Below are positions 51,188-63,494 of a stretch of DNA of 64,000 nt, one piece after another. The stretch is from Methylocystis echinoides (lineage in GTDB: Bacteria > Pseudomonadota > Alphaproteobacteria > Rhizobiales > Beijerinckiaceae). The position numbers and the translations under genes were made by a program. Position 1 is the first letter of the stretch. Each line of letters begins with the position of its first letter. The notes beneath the pieces are model-generated. The model made no database searches. It saw only the letters and a program-made list of their open reading frames with translations, and was not told the origin of the DNA. The stretch covers positions 3,534,501 through 3,598,500 of the forward strand of contig NZ_CP156084.1 in assembly GCF_040687965.1 (NCBI RefSeq). Reading direction: 5' to 3'.

Positions 51188-51202
51188 TAAGCCCGAAGAC
51201 GA

Positions 51203-51250
51203 AGCCCCTTGAGGAGCTTGCGCAGCAGGCGTCTCGAAGGACGAGGGGCG
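51203..51250. repeat. Dispersed REP-like unit, diverged copy
   Basis: The segment ...CCCCTTGAGGAGC...GGCGTCTCGAAGGACGAGGGGCG shares TGAGGAGC and GCGTCTCGAAG(G/C)A with the tandem units at 9295-9422. Confidence 0.6.
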
Positions 51251-51402
51251 TTTACGCCTCCTGTGTCTTTTTGATTGCCGATCGGCGACGGCCGCGGTCA
51301 TCGAAACCTCATCGCAGCATCACAGAACCCTCATCTCCCCCTCACATGAGGCTGCTAGGAACGGCGCGCCGATGGGTCGATCGGCGCATCTAGGGGGATG
51401 TC

Positions 51403-51600
51403 ATGTCGAAAGAGACCACCCATGCCGCCGGGGATGCGGCGGAAAAGAAAGACAGCAACACGGGCAAGCTCGTGGGCGGCGGAATCGCCGCGGTGATCGG
51501 CGCCGTCATCGGCGCCCTCCTGATCGGCGACTACGCCATTCTGCCGGCGGCGAGCGTCGTCGGCCTGCTCGGCGTGGCGCTGGGCGCGGTCTTCGACTGA
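51403..51600 (+). CDS. Small glycine-zipper-like membrane protein, 65 aa
   Basis: The protein has a polar N-terminus (SKETTHAAGDAAEKKDSNTGK) and two hydrophobic Gly/Ala segments (LVGGGIAAVIGAVIGALLIG and ASVVGLLGVALGAVF). The spacing of Gly residues resembles a glycine zipper. It has its own terminator, seen 90 bases downstream. The function is unknown. Confidence 0.65.
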   Translation: MSKETTHAAGDAAEKKDSNTGKLVGGGIAAVIGAVIGALLIGDYAILPAASVVGLLGVALGAVFD

Positions 51601-51685
51601 GTAAAGGTCGAAGTTTTGAGAGCGTAAGCATTCAAGGACGCGTTTTAGCTAACAACCTTTGGCGCCCCTGAGGCGCCGCACTCTC

Positions 51686-51714
51686 AACGCCCCGCCACAA
51701 GCGGGGCGTTTTTT
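51686..51714 (+). terminator. Terminator before dnaE2
   Basis: AACGCCCCGC and GCGGGGCGTT form a perfect 10-bp stem with loop CACAA, followed by TTTTT. Confidence 0.9.
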
Positions 51715-51751
51715 ATCTCGGCGGCCCTGCTTGACCGGCTGGCGAATATGA

Positions 51752-51766
51752 GAACATTAGAAGAAC
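51752..51766 (+). promoter_or_regulatory. LexA box (SOS) of dnaE2
   Basis: GAAC-ATTAGAA-GAAC is the alphaproteobacterial direct-repeat LexA site (GAACN7GAAC), 23 bases before the dnaE2 start. It predicts DNA-damage induction. Confidence 0.8.
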
Positions 51767-51788
51767 AATTCTCTTCTCGCAGCTGACC

Positions 51789-55244
<3,456 letters not shown>

Positions 55245-55367
55245 GGATTGCGTTGCCGTGAATTTACCACGAAGGTGGGCGCGGGCCGCTCGGGCGGAAC
55301 CATTGCTGTCCCGCGCCGTTTACCTGCGGCTCATCGCCAATGAGAAAAAATTAAGGGGAGCAAATAC

Positions 55368-55850
55368 ATGCGCAAATCTGTTTTCGGTCTGGCTTTTCTG
55401 TCGGCCGCTCTTGCCGCCGCTGCGGCGCTGGCCGCGCCCGTCACTAGCCCCGCGAATGTGCGCTTGGGCCCCAGCCCGAAATTGCCGGTCATCGCGACCA
55501 TTCCAGCCGGCGCCGATGTGCAGGTGCTGGATTGCGGCGGCGGCTGGCGGCGCGACTGGTGCAAGGTCGCCTATGGTAAGGTGAAAGGCTATGTCGCCGC
55601 CGGCGTGCTCGCGCCCTCGGGCAATGACGTCGTCGTCGCGCCGGTGGTGACCACTGAGCTCGCGAATCTTTACAAGGGACCGGGCGTCAAATGGGCCGTG
55701 ATCGGCCCTGTGCCGGGCGGCTCCACGGTGAACAAGGGCGCCTGCGTCCCCGGTTGGCAGGCTCGCTGGTGCATCGTGAATTACAACGGCCAGGTCGGCT
55801 ATATGATGGAGAACCTTCTCGAGCGCCAAGGCGCCCTCTTCCCCATGTAA
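55368..55850 (+). CDS. Secreted protein with two SH3-like domains
   Basis: The 160-residue precursor starts at ATG 55368 (AAGGGGAG upstream) with signal peptide RKSVFGLAFLSAALAAAAALAA. Two bacterial SH3 domains follow: SPANVRLGPSPKLPVIATIPAGADVQVLDC..WCKVAYGKVKGYVAAGVL (about 27-83) and ELANLYKGPGVKWAVIGPVPGGSTVNKGACVPGW..WCIVNYNGQVGYMMENLL (about 100-152). Each has a Cys pair. Such domains bind cell-wall peptides. The exact role is unknown. Confidence 0.85.
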   Translation: MRKSVFGLAFLSAALAAAAALAAPVTSPANVRLGPSPKLPVIATIPAGADVQVLDCGGGWRRDWCKVAYGKVKGYVAAGVLAPSGNDVVVAPVVTTELANLYKGPGVKWAVIGPVPGGSTVNKGACVPGWQARWCIVNYNGQVGYMMENLLERQGALFPM

Positions 55851-55941
55851 GCCACGCGGCGCGGGCGGCCCTCGCCCGCGCCTCCTTTGAAATGCGGCGC
55901 GAAGTTTCTATCTTCGCCTTTCCGTTGGGCGGAGGACAGGA

Positions 55942-56823
55942 ATGAACGCGCCGTTTATGCACGCCGCAGAGCGCGTCTCCCCCCTGGTGCGCCGCGTGAC
56001 CGCGCCCAACGCCGGGCCTTTCACCTATACGGGCACCTGCAGCTACATTGTCGGCGCGGGCGACGTCGCCCTCATTGATCCCGGTCCCAATGATCCGCGT
56101 CACGTTGCGGCGCTGCTCGACGCCTTACGGGGCGAGCGGCTGCGCTACATCCTCGTGACCCATACGCATCGCGACCACTCGCCCGCCGCGCGACCTCTGA
56201 AGGAGGCGACCGGCGCCATCATCGCAGGTTGCGCCCCCTATGCGCCGCCTCCCGACATCGGCGTGACTGGTCCCGGTCTCGACGCCTCGCACGACACGGC
56301 CTATGCGCCCGACGTGACTTTGAAGGAAGGCCATCGTCTGGATCTCGGCGGGGCGACGGTCGAAGCTCTCGAGACGCCTGGCCACACGACGAACCATCTC
56401 TGTTTCGCCCTGCGCGACGAGAAGGCGCTATTCACGGGCGATCACGTCATGGGATGGTCGACCACGGTGATCGCGCCGCCGGACGGCTCGATGACGGACT
56501 ACATGGCGTCAGTTGAACGAATGCGCCAGCGCGACGACGCGATCTATTGGCCCGGCCATGGCGATCCGGTGCCGGAGCCGCAGCGCTATCTGCGCGCCCT
56601 GCAGCATCATCGCCGCGCCCGCGAGGCGGCCATTCTTCAGCGCCTCGACGCCGGCGACGACACGGTCCCCGCGATGGTGGCGCGTATTTACGAAAGCGTG
56701 GACAAGCGGCTGCACGGCGCTGCGGCCATGACGGTCTTCGCCCATTTGGAAGACCTCGTCCTGCGCGGCCTCGTGGAGAGCGACGGCCCGCCCTCTCTCG
56801 CAGCGCGCTATGCGCGGAAGTGA
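55942..56823 (+). CDS. MBL-fold metallohydrolase (LACTB2-like)
   Basis: The 293-residue protein has the zinc-binding motif THTHRDHSPAA (about residue 73), the later His in TPGHTTNHLCF and Asp in FTGDHVMGWS, and the C-terminal winged-helix-like domain (ALQHHRRAREAAILQRLDAGD, AAMTVFAHLEDLVLRGLV) of LACTB2/RNase-like members. It hydrolyses an unknown ester, thioester or RNA substrate. The start ATG 55942 has GGAGGACAGG upstream. Confidence 0.9.
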   Translation: MNAPFMHAAERVSPLVRRVTAPNAGPFTYTGTCSYIVGAGDVALIDPGPNDPRHVAALLDALRGERLRYILVTHTHRDHSPAARPLKEATGAIIAGCAPYAPPPDIGVTGPGLDASHDTAYAPDVTLKEGHRLDLGGATVEALETPGHTTNHLCFALRDEKALFTGDHVMGWSTTVIAPPDGSMTDYMASVERMRQRDDAIYWPGHGDPVPEPQRYLRALQHHRRAREAAILQRLDAGDDTVPAMVARIYESVDKRLHGAAAMTVFAHLEDLVLRGLVESDGPPSLAARYARK

Positions 56824-56829
56824 CGGGCC

Positions 56830-57159
56830 TTAGCGCTCGCCATCCTGCGGCAGCAGGATCACCACGTCATTCTTGTGCACGCGGCCGAGACGCTTGCGCG
56901 TCTCTTCTTCGAGAACATCGGCGTCGATCTTCTCGCCCTTGATCAAAGCAATGCGCGCTTCCCACTGCATGCGCTCGAACCGTAAGAGGTCGCGCTCCTG
57001 CCGGAGTTGCGCAAGCTTCTGCTCATATTCCTCGCCGGTCTTGAGCCCGCGCTGCCCGTTGACGCCGTGCCAGACGAAATAAGAGGCCACCGTCCCCGCC
57101 ACGCAATAGAGCAGGACGGGGAGCACCAGCGAGCGAAGGAAGAGACGGAATCTCAACAT
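56830..57159 (-). CDS. ftsB: Septum formation initiator (FtsB/DivIC family)
   Basis: The 109-residue bitopic protein has one membrane segment (LVLPVLLYCVAGTVASYFVWHG, residues 11-33), then a coiled coil (GLKTGEEYEQKLAQLRQERDLLRFERMQWEARIALI) and the conserved DADVLEEETRKRLGRVHKNDVVIL tail of DivIC/FtsB. It links FtsQ and FtsL in the divisome. The tail-to-tail neighbour is the MBL hydrolase. Confidence 0.9.
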   Translation of the reverse strand: MLRFRLFLRSLVLPVLLYCVAGTVASYFVWHGVNGQRGLKTGEEYEQKLAQLRQERDLLRFERMQWEARIALIKGEKIDADVLEEETRKRLGRVHKNDVVILLPQDGER

Positions 57160-57203
57160 GAGAATTACGTTAACGCCAACTTGTATAGCGAGCGTTAACG
57201 ACC

Positions 57204-57896
57204 TTACCGCCTGCCGCCCCGCGCGACGCGCTCGATTTCCGCGCGCACCAGCCGCTCGACAATCACGGGCAGGTTATCGTCGAGCCATTGCTTGAGCATG
57301 GGACGCATCATCTCCTGCGCATATTGCTGCAACAGGCCGCTGTCGTTGAGAAACATGCTCGCCGTGAGCGCCTGGAAGTGCGAGGCGACCGATGACGCCG
57401 TGTCGTCCGAAACCAGCGTATCCTGCGCGGGCTCGTCGTCAGCCGCCTCGTCCGCCGTCTCGTGCGCCGTCTCGAGCGTATCCAGATCAATGTCCGGCTC
57501 GTCGGTCTCTTCCGGCGCCTGCGCCTCGTCGGCGTCCAAGGCAGGCGGCGGCGCGGCGCGATGCAGGCGGAGCTGTCGTATTTCGACGACGGCCGCGGGC
57601 GGCGGCGCGGGTTCCTCCGCAGCAGCCGCCGAGGCGGCGTTCTCAGCGTCGACTGCCGGCGCGGCGTCGAGCGCGGGCGCGGGATAGGCGTTCTGCACGG
57701 CGGGCCCGGACGCTTCGGCTTCAGCCTCGGTTGCGAGACGCTGGCGCGTCTCACGTTCGCGGCGACCGAGCGGCGCGACCTGATCGTCGGAGATGATGCG
57801 CCGGATCGAGGCGAGAATTTCCTCCATCGACGGCTCGTGCGCGCGCATCTCGTCCTGGAGAGAAGGCGACGGTGCGGACGCGTTCGCTGCGCTCAT
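57204..57896 (-). CDS. popZ: Polar organising protein PopZ (DUF2497)
   Basis: The 230-residue protein has the conserved N-terminal motif EPSMEEILASIRRIISDD (about 21-38), a long acidic Pro/Ala-rich disordered linker (residues 50-165), and C-terminal helices for oligomerisation (ALTASMFLNDSGLLQQYAQEMMRPMLKQWLDDNLPVIVERLVRAEIERVARG). PopZ anchors the centromere and other factors at the cell pole in alphaproteobacteria. The tolC-popZ neighbourhood is conserved in Rhizobiales. Confidence 0.93.
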   Translation of the reverse strand: MSAANASAPSPSLQDEMRAHEPSMEEILASIRRIISDDQVAPLGRRERETRQRLATEAEAEASGPAVQNAYPAPALDAAPAVDAENAASAAAAEEPAPPPAAVVEIRQLRLHRAAPPPALDADEAQAPEETDEPDIDLDTLETAHETADEAADDEPAQDTLVSDDTASSVASHFQALTASMFLNDSGLLQQYAQEMMRPMLKQWLDDNLPVIVERLVRAEIERVARGGRR

Positions 57897-58034
57897 GGCG
57901 TGCTTTCCAAAATGCTTCGCGTCTCGCTGCGACGCGACAGGCCTTGACGATGTGTGACGGCGCAGCCGATGCGAATCAACTCGTTGCTAAGGAATTCCAC
58001 ACCTTTCGCGGCGCGCTGTCACCCTTGGATCGCG

Positions 58035-59495
58035 TTATCGCCCGTCCGGCGTATCGACGCCGATCCATTTGGTCTTGACCTGCTCGTAATGGATGCTCGG
58101 GTCGTAGAGCGCCACATCGAGTTGCAGTTCCTGCGCCGAGAGGCGGCCAATGGAGCCCAGCACGGCGTAGGAGGCGACGACCCGGTCGCGCTGCGAGATG
58201 ACCAGGCTGACGCGCGCATTGAGCAGCGCCTGTTGCGCGTTGAGCACGTCGAGCGTCGTGCGCTGGCCGACCTTCGCCTCTTCGCGGACGCCGGCGAGCG
58301 CGGTCTCCGCCGCCTTCACCGCCGCCTGTCCAGAAATGATCGAGGCTTTTGCGGTTTCGAGCAGTCCGTAGCTCGACACGACGCTCGCCCGCACGCTGTC
58401 GCGCTGCAGATCGGCGTTGAGCCGGGCCTGCCCCAATTGCTCCTTCGCCTGTCGAATTGAAGCGTATTCGGCGCCGCCCTGGTAAAGCGGCACATTGAGC
58501 TGGCCATAAGCCTGCGCGGTGAACTGGCGCGTTCCCGGAAGACCGAGGAAGGAGTCCCATTGCTGAGAAACCTGGGCGTTGACCGCCACCGTCGGCGCCA
58601 AAGCGCTCTCTTGAACCTTGACGGCGAGTTCCGCGGCGTCGACCTGATGCAACGCCGACACGACGCCCGGATGCTCGACGAGCGCGACCTCGATCATCTC
58701 GTTGAGAGACCTCGGCAGCAGAGGCTCGAGAGAGCGGCCGGGCTCCAGATTTCTGGGCTCGTCGCCGATGATTTGGCGGTAATTGGCGATGCTGTTCTTG
58801 AGCTGCGCCTGCGCGGCGTAAAGATCGGAGCGCGCCTGCGCGACGGAGGCCTCCGCCTGCGCCACGTCGGTGCGAGTCACCTCGCCCACCTGAAACCGGT
58901 CCTGCGTCTGCTTGAGCTGCTGCTCGAGGACGGAAATGTTGTTCTTGCGCAGATTAACGACCGCCGTGTCGCGCAGCACGTTCATATAGGCGGTCGCGCC
59001 GTTTTGCAGGATCGCCTGCTCAGTCAGCCGCATGGTCGCGCGCGCCGCGAAAACGCTCGACTCCGCCTGTCTGACGGAGTTCGTCGTGCGGCCGGCGTCG
59101 AAGACATTTTGCGACATGTTCAGCGTCGCGCCGCGGGGATAGCCTGTATATTCCTGGCTGAAAAACTGCCGCTGTCCGGCGCCGCCGGCGCTTTGCCCGC
59201 CGCCAAAAGAGGGAAAGCGCAAGTTGCCGTGCAGCGGGCCAGCCTGGGCCTGGATATTCGCCTTTGGACGCATGCCGGAGAGCGCCTTGGGCATGTCCTC
59301 GTCGCGAACGCGGACCGCGGCGCGACTCTGGTTGAGGTCGGGATTGCCGGCGTAGGCCCGCGCCAAGGCGGAGAGAAGCGTTTCGGCGCGCGCCGGGCTC
59401 GAGAGGGCGGACAGCAGCGCCGCCGTAGCGATTGCCCTGCGCGCAATGGATCTGAGGCGGGCCGCCTGCGGCTGGCTCATCGCCGCGCTGTCCAT
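58035..59495 (-). CDS. tolC: TolC-family outer-membrane efflux protein
   Basis: Starting at ATG 59495 (GGAAGGCAGGA upstream), the 486-residue protein has a signal peptide (RSIARRAIATAALLSALSSPARA) and two OEP repeats (LLSALARAYAGNPDLNQSRAAVRVRDEDMPKA; VPLYQGGAEYASIRQAKEQLGQARLNADLQRD) with coiled-coil helices. In Rhizobiales the tolC next to popZ and pcm is the general export channel, distinct from the one in the type I operon at 34.6 kb. The longer frame to 59543 lacks a signal-like start. Confidence 0.92.
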   Translation of the reverse strand: MDSAAMSQPQAARLRSIARRAIATAALLSALSSPARAETLLSALARAYAGNPDLNQSRAAVRVRDEDMPKALSGMRPKANIQAQAGPLHGNLRFPSFGGGQSAGGAGQRQFFSQEYTGYPRGATLNMSQNVFDAGRTTNSVRQAESSVFAARATMRLTEQAILQNGATAYMNVLRDTAVVNLRKNNISVLEQQLKQTQDRFQVGEVTRTDVAQAEASVAQARSDLYAAQAQLKNSIANYRQIIGDEPRNLEPGRSLEPLLPRSLNEMIEVALVEHPGVVSALHQVDAAELAVKVQESALAPTVAVNAQVSQQWDSFLGLPGTRQFTAQAYGQLNVPLYQGGAEYASIRQAKEQLGQARLNADLQRDSVRASVVSSYGLLETAKASIISGQAAVKAAETALAGVREEAKVGQRTTLDVLNAQQALLNARVSLVISQRDRVVASYAVLGSIGRLSAQELQLDVALYDPSIHYEQVKTKWIGVDTPDGR

Positions 59496-59624
59496 TCCTG
59501 CCTTCCCCTCAAACTGTTCGGCGGAACGCCGAAGACACGACAAGCCGACCGCCGCGCAAACGACGATTCGCGACGATACGCGGCACGGGAAACGCTAAAA
59601 ACGCGATGGGGCGAAACAGCGGCG

Positions 59625-60341
59625 TCAGAAGCTGAAGCCGGGCGCTTTCGCGAAACCTTCCAGGGTTGGCGCGTTGACGCTCAGCAGCGACACGCGTCCA
59701 GCGGCCTGGCCGCCCTGGCGCTCGAAGCGCACGACATGCTGACCCGCGCCAGCCTCGGGCGTTACGATCGCCAACAGTCGGCCGTTCGGGGTGAGTTGCG
59801 CAAAGAGCGTCTCGAGCCCGGCCTCGACACCGCCCTCGACATAGATCAGGTCGAAGGGCGCCGCCGCGGGAAAGCCCTGCTCCATCGGTCCGGCCTCGAC
59901 CCGGACGTTGGCGACGCCGATGGCCGAAAGCCCGTGAGCGGCGCGCTCGGCAAGTTCCGGATCGCTGTCCAGCGACACGACTTCGCCGACGAGGCCAGAG
60001 AGAATCGCCGCGGAATAGCCAGCGCCGCCAATTGCGAGGACCTTCTCGCCCGGACGCGGGGCGCCGCCCTGGAGCATGCGCGCCAGCACCAGGGGCGGCA
60101 ACAACGTGCGGCGACGGCCGGCTGCGCCCGTCACCGTCACGGCGAGGTCCGAATAGGCGACCGAGGACTGGCTCGACGGCAGAAACAACTCGCGCGGCAC
60201 GTTGAGAAACCGTTCGAGCAGCGGCACGTCCGTCAGGTCGAAGGGACGCAGCTGGCGTTCGACCATGGTGCGTCGCAACTCGGCCGCCGCAAGCCCCTGC
60301 TCCGCATTGCGACGAACCGTCGCCACCGCTGCTTCCGACAT
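59625..60341 (-). CDS. pcm: Protein-L-isoaspartate O-methyltransferase-like protein
   Basis: The 238-residue protein resembles the PCMT family: N-terminal LRRTMVERQLRPFDLTDVPLLERFLNVPRELFLP, a Rossmann core beginning VLAIGGAGYSAAILSGLVGEVVSLDSDPELAERA, and FDLIYVEGGVEAGLETLFAQLTPNGRLLAI. The usual G.GSGY loop is GGAGY here, and IGVANVRVEAG replaces the common NV.V..GDG, so repair activity is uncertain. The pcm-tolC-popZ order is conserved in Rhizobiales. Confidence 0.8.
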   Translation of the reverse strand: MSEAAVATVRRNAEQGLAAAELRRTMVERQLRPFDLTDVPLLERFLNVPRELFLPSSQSSVAYSDLAVTVTGAAGRRRTLLPPLVLARMLQGGAPRPGEKVLAIGGAGYSAAILSGLVGEVVSLDSDPELAERAAHGLSAIGVANVRVEAGPMEQGFPAAAPFDLIYVEGGVEAGLETLFAQLTPNGRLLAIVTPEAGAGQHVVRFERQGGQAAGRVSLLSVNAPTLEGFAKAPGFSF

Positions 60342-60419
60342 TCGCTTCCCGGCGTTCGCCGGCCTCTTTTACCGCAGATTCGCCGGCTCGCCGCCGACGA
60401 TGGCTTTATAGGTTCAGGC

Positions 60420-60905
60420 TCAGGCCATGTCCATGGCCGCTGAACCGGCGGCCTTCTTACGCTTCCGTTCAAGGAGGGTCAGACCAGCCTCGCCGAGCGC
60501 CCGCATCTGGTCGAGAGTCGTGTTGTCGAGCACGCGGGCGATGGCGTCGCGCGCCTCCAGCATCACGAGGCGCACCGCGCAGTGCGTCTCGTCGACGCAG
60601 TCGTCGCATCGGCGATATAGCCTGCGGCTCGCGCACTGAATTGGGGCCAGTGGACCGTCGAGCGCGCGCACGAGATTGCCGACGGCGATCTCCCCCGGCG
60701 CCCTGGCCAGCATGTAGCCGCCGCCCTTGCCTTTCTTGGAGTGAACGAAGCCAGCGTTGCGCAATTCGCTCAGAATCGCGTCGAGAAATTTCTTGGGGAT
60801 CTGGTTTTCCGACGCAATGTCGGCGACGAGCGCGGTCTGGCCGGGCTCGACGCCGGCGAGATAGACCATCGCCTTGAGCCCGTATTTGGCTTTTTTCGTG
60901 AGCAT
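60420..60905 (-). CDS. Rrf2-family transcriptional regulator
   Basis: The 161-residue protein starts at ATG 60905 (MLTKKAKYGLKAMVYLAG), the usual Rrf2 start. The winged helix (residues 1-75) includes ENQIPKKFLDAILSELRNAGFVHSKKGKGGGYML. Cys residues at about 91-111 (QCASRR..RRCDDCVDETHC) could hold an Fe-S cluster as in IscR/RirA, though the spacing is different. The divergent neighbours are a TauE permease and cysK, so control of sulfur or cysteine metabolism is likely. Confidence 0.88.
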   Translation of the reverse strand: MLTKKAKYGLKAMVYLAGVEPGQTALVADIASENQIPKKFLDAILSELRNAGFVHSKKGKGGGYMLARAPGEIAVGNLVRALDGPLAPIQCASRRLYRRCDDCVDETHCAVRLVMLEARDAIARVLDNTTLDQMRALGEAGLTLLERKRKKAAGSAAMDMA

Positions 60906-61179
60906 TCGACAGCTTACCACAGATTCGGCCGCCGTGCGCGAACAGCCGGACGAGTTGGACGTTACGTCAGGTCGGGACCCTGCTGTCGTGACTTAATCAC
61001 ACATTCGATCTTTTTAATATATGGGCACGCCCTTGACGGCCTCGTTTTCCGGTAGCTTATTAGTTTAGTAGATTGAGGGATTGACTGGCTCCCGCTTTTG
61101 CGCCACTTATTCGACAGTGCTGATATGTGCCTCGTACTAATGCACATATATAGAGCGTGAATAAGCAGGAGCCCGTTCC

Positions 61180-61983
61180 ATGTTCGCCTTCGCCGATGCG
61201 CTCCACGCGTTCAATCCGCTCTATTCGGTGTCGGGCTTCGTGGTTGGAACCCTGGTTGGCTTCACGGGGGTCGGCGGCGGATCGCTGATGACGCCGATCC
61301 TGGTGTTGCTGTTTGGCGTCGCGCCGACGACGGCGGTGGGCACTGATCTGCTCTACGCCGCCATCACCAAGAGCAATGGCACGCTCGTCCACGGATTGAA
61401 CGGGACCGTCGACTGGCGGATCACCCGGCGCCTCGCCTGCGGCTCGCTGCCCGCAACGATCGTCACGCTCATTACCCTCGCCTGGCTCGGCAAGACCGCG
61501 GGGCATGCGGCGAATGGGCTCATCACCTCGGCGCTCGGCTTTGCGCTGCTGCTCACCGCCGGAGCCATCCTCTTCCGCCGCTGGATTTTAGACTACATCG
61601 CCCACCACCTCGACAATCTGACCGACCGCCGCGTCGCCGGGCTGACGATGGCGCTCGGCGCGTTTCTGGGCGTGCTCGTGTCGGTCTCCTCCGTGGGCGC
61701 CGGCGCGCTCGGCATGACCGTCCTTCTTGCGCTCTATCCGCGCACGCCGACGGTGCGTCTCGTCGGATCGGACATTGCGCACGCCGTGCCATTGACCTTC
61801 GTCGCCGGCTTCGGGCATTGGCTTCTTGGCGGCGTGGACTGGCTGTTGCTTTTCTCGCTGCTCGTCGGCTCCCTGCCCGGCATCGCCATTGGGAGTCATC
61901 TCGCCGCCCGCGTGCCGGACCATTATCTGAGGCCGGTGCTGGCGACGATGATGGCGGCGGTCGGCGTCAAGCTGTCGATCTAG
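61180..61983 (+). CDS. TauE/SafE-family membrane permease
   Basis: The 267-residue protein has about eight membrane segments in two TSUP repeats: GFVVGTLVGFTGVGGGSLMTPILVLLFGVAPTTAVGTDLLYAAITK and, in the second half, GAFLGVLVSVSSVGAGALGMTVLLALYP with VGSDIAHAVPL. The family exports sulfite or takes up related sulfur compounds. cysK begins 18 bases downstream, so they form one operon, probably governed by the divergent Rrf2 regulator. Confidence 0.9.
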   Translation: MFAFADALHAFNPLYSVSGFVVGTLVGFTGVGGGSLMTPILVLLFGVAPTTAVGTDLLYAAITKSNGTLVHGLNGTVDWRITRRLACGSLPATIVTLITLAWLGKTAGHAANGLITSALGFALLLTAGAILFRRWILDYIAHHLDNLTDRRVAGLTMALGAFLGVLVSVSSVGAGALGMTVLLALYPRTPTVRLVGSDIAHAVPLTFVAGFGHWLLGGVDWLLLFSLLVGSLPGIAIGSHLAARVPDHYLRPVLATMMAAVGVKLSI

Positions 61984-62001
61984 TTTTTCTCGGAGCAGGA
62001 C

Positions 62002-62982
62002 ATGTCGAACGACAAGCCTTTCACGCCGCCCGCCAAGCCGGGCCGCGGCCGCATCTATGATTCGATTACCCAAACCATTGGCGATACGCCGCTTGTGCGG
62101 CTCGACCGCCTGGCCAAGCAAAAGGGCGTCAAAGCCAATCTCCTCGCCAAGCTCGAGTTTTTCAACCCGATCGCCAGCGTCAAGGACCGCATCGGCGTCG
62201 CCATGATCGACGCGCTGGAGAAGGCCGGCAAGATCACCCCCGGCCAGTCCGTGCTGATCGAACCGACCTCCGGCAACACCGGCATTGCGCTCGCTTTCGT
62301 GGCGGCGGCGCGCGGCTACCGGCTCATCCTCGTCATGCCCGAGTCGATGTCGATCGAGCGGCGCAAGATGCTGGCGCTTCTGGGCGCCGAACTCGTGCTG
62401 ACGCCCGCGGCGCAGGGCATGAAGGGCGCGCTCGCCAAGGCCTCCGAACTCCTCGCCGAGACGCCCGGCGCGGTCATTCCGCAGCAGTTCGAAAATCCCG
62501 CCAATCCCGAAATCCACCGCGTCACCACGGCCGAGGAAATCTGGAACGACGCCAACGGCCATGTCGATTATTTCGTTTCGGGAGTCGGCACGGGCGGCAC
62601 CATCACCGGCGTCGGTCAGGTGCTGAAACAGCGTAACCCGTCGCTGCGCGTCGTGGCGGTGGAGCCCGAGGATTCAGCCGTGCTGTCCGGGCGGCCGCCG
62701 GGACCGCACAAGATTCAGGGCATCGGCGCCGGCTTCGTGCCGCCGATCCTCGATCGCGGCGTCATCGACGAGATCGTGACGATCGGCAATCAGACGGCTT
62801 TCGAAGCGGCGCGGCTCCTCGCCCGCGTCGAAGGCATTCCGGTCGGCATTTCCTCCGGCGCCGCCGTGGCCGCCGCGCTGGAAATCGCCAACCGGCCCGA
62901 GGCCGAAGGCAAGAACATCGTGCTGATCATTCCGTCCTTCGCCGAGCGCTATCTGTCGACCGCGCTGTTCGAAGGGCTTTGA
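62002..62982 (+). CDS. cysK: Cysteine synthase A (O-acetylserine sulfhydrylase)
   Basis: The 326-residue PLP enzyme makes cysteine from O-acetylserine and sulfide. The PLP lysine is in [15 protein letters not shown], the substrate loop is [13 protein letters not shown], and the PLP phosphate loop is [30 protein letters not shown] and the end [12 protein letters not shown] are conserved too. Length matches CysK. Its position after the TauE permease and the Rrf2 regulator makes a sulfur-assimilation unit. Confidence 0.96.
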   Translation: MSNDKPFTPPAKPGRGRIYDSITQTIGDTPLVRLDRLAKQKGVKANLLAKLEFFNPIASVKDRIGVAMIDALEKAGKITPGQSVLIEPTSGNTGIALAFVAAARGYRLILVMPESMSIERRKMLALLGAELVLTPAAQGMKGALAKASELLAETPGAVIPQQFENPANPEIHRVTTAEEIWNDANGHVDYFVSGVGTGGTITGVGQVLKQRNPSLRVVAVEPEDSAVLSGRPPGPHKIQGIGAGFVPPILDRGVIDEIVTIGNQTAFEAARLLARVEGIPVGISSGAAVAAALEIANRPEAEGKNIVLIIPSFAERYLSTALFEGL

Positions 62983-63010
62983 TAAACGGCCGCTGTAAAG
63001 CGCGCTAGCG

Positions 63011-63060
63011 CCCCTCCTGCTTCGAGACGCCGCCTTCGGCGGCGCCTCGGCATGAGGGGC
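63011..63060. repeat. Dispersed REP-like palindrome between convergent genes
   Basis: CCCCTC...GCCGCCTTCGGCGGC...GAGGGGC forms a long imperfect hairpin. It is the inverted form of the unit tandemly repeated at 9295-9422. It lies between cysK and the converging membrane-protein gene and may act as a two-way terminator. Confidence 0.7.
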
Positions 63061-63103
63061 TTTTGCACCAGCGTGCGTCCTTGAAGGAAGAGGCCGCCTC
63101 GGA

Positions 63104-63451
63104 TTACTTCTTGGATTCCGCCGCAGCGAAGCCCTTGTCGCGCAGATAATGGCGGCCATAGGCGCCGGCGACATAGCCGACCGCGCAGATCACGAAATAG
63201 ACGACGATCAGAAAGCCGCCGCGCTGATTGGCGTTGTGGGCCTTCTCCAGCAGGCTGGTCAGCGCGCTTTGATCCATAAACTTGTCCGAGACGACGCCGC
63301 AGCCCACCGCCAGCAACGGCACCCACCAGGACGGCAGCCTGAACCATCCGAGCGCCACCGCCGCCGCGAAGGCGACGAGGCCGAAAAGTTGGACAAACTG
63401 GAGAAAGATTGACTGCGACACGAGCCCGATGAAACGGAGCAGTTTGAGCAT
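63104..63451 (-). CDS. Small membrane protein, 115 aa
   Basis: The protein has three hydrophobic segments (FLQFVQLFGLVAFAAAVALGWF, WWVPLLAVGCGVVSDKF and GGFLIVVYFVICAVGYVAGAYG). The C-terminal tail is charged (RHYLRDKGFAAAESKK). It is directly downstream of pyrB on the same strand, 43 bases away. No family is recognised. Confidence 0.7.
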   Translation of the reverse strand: MLKLLRFIGLVSQSIFLQFVQLFGLVAFAAAVALGWFRLPSWWVPLLAVGCGVVSDKFMDQSALTSLLEKAHNANQRGGFLIVVYFVICAVGYVAGAYGRHYLRDKGFAAAESKK

Positions 63452-63494
63452 TTCGCACCCCTTTTGAGGTCCTTAGACCGGTTTTGGCGCGATC

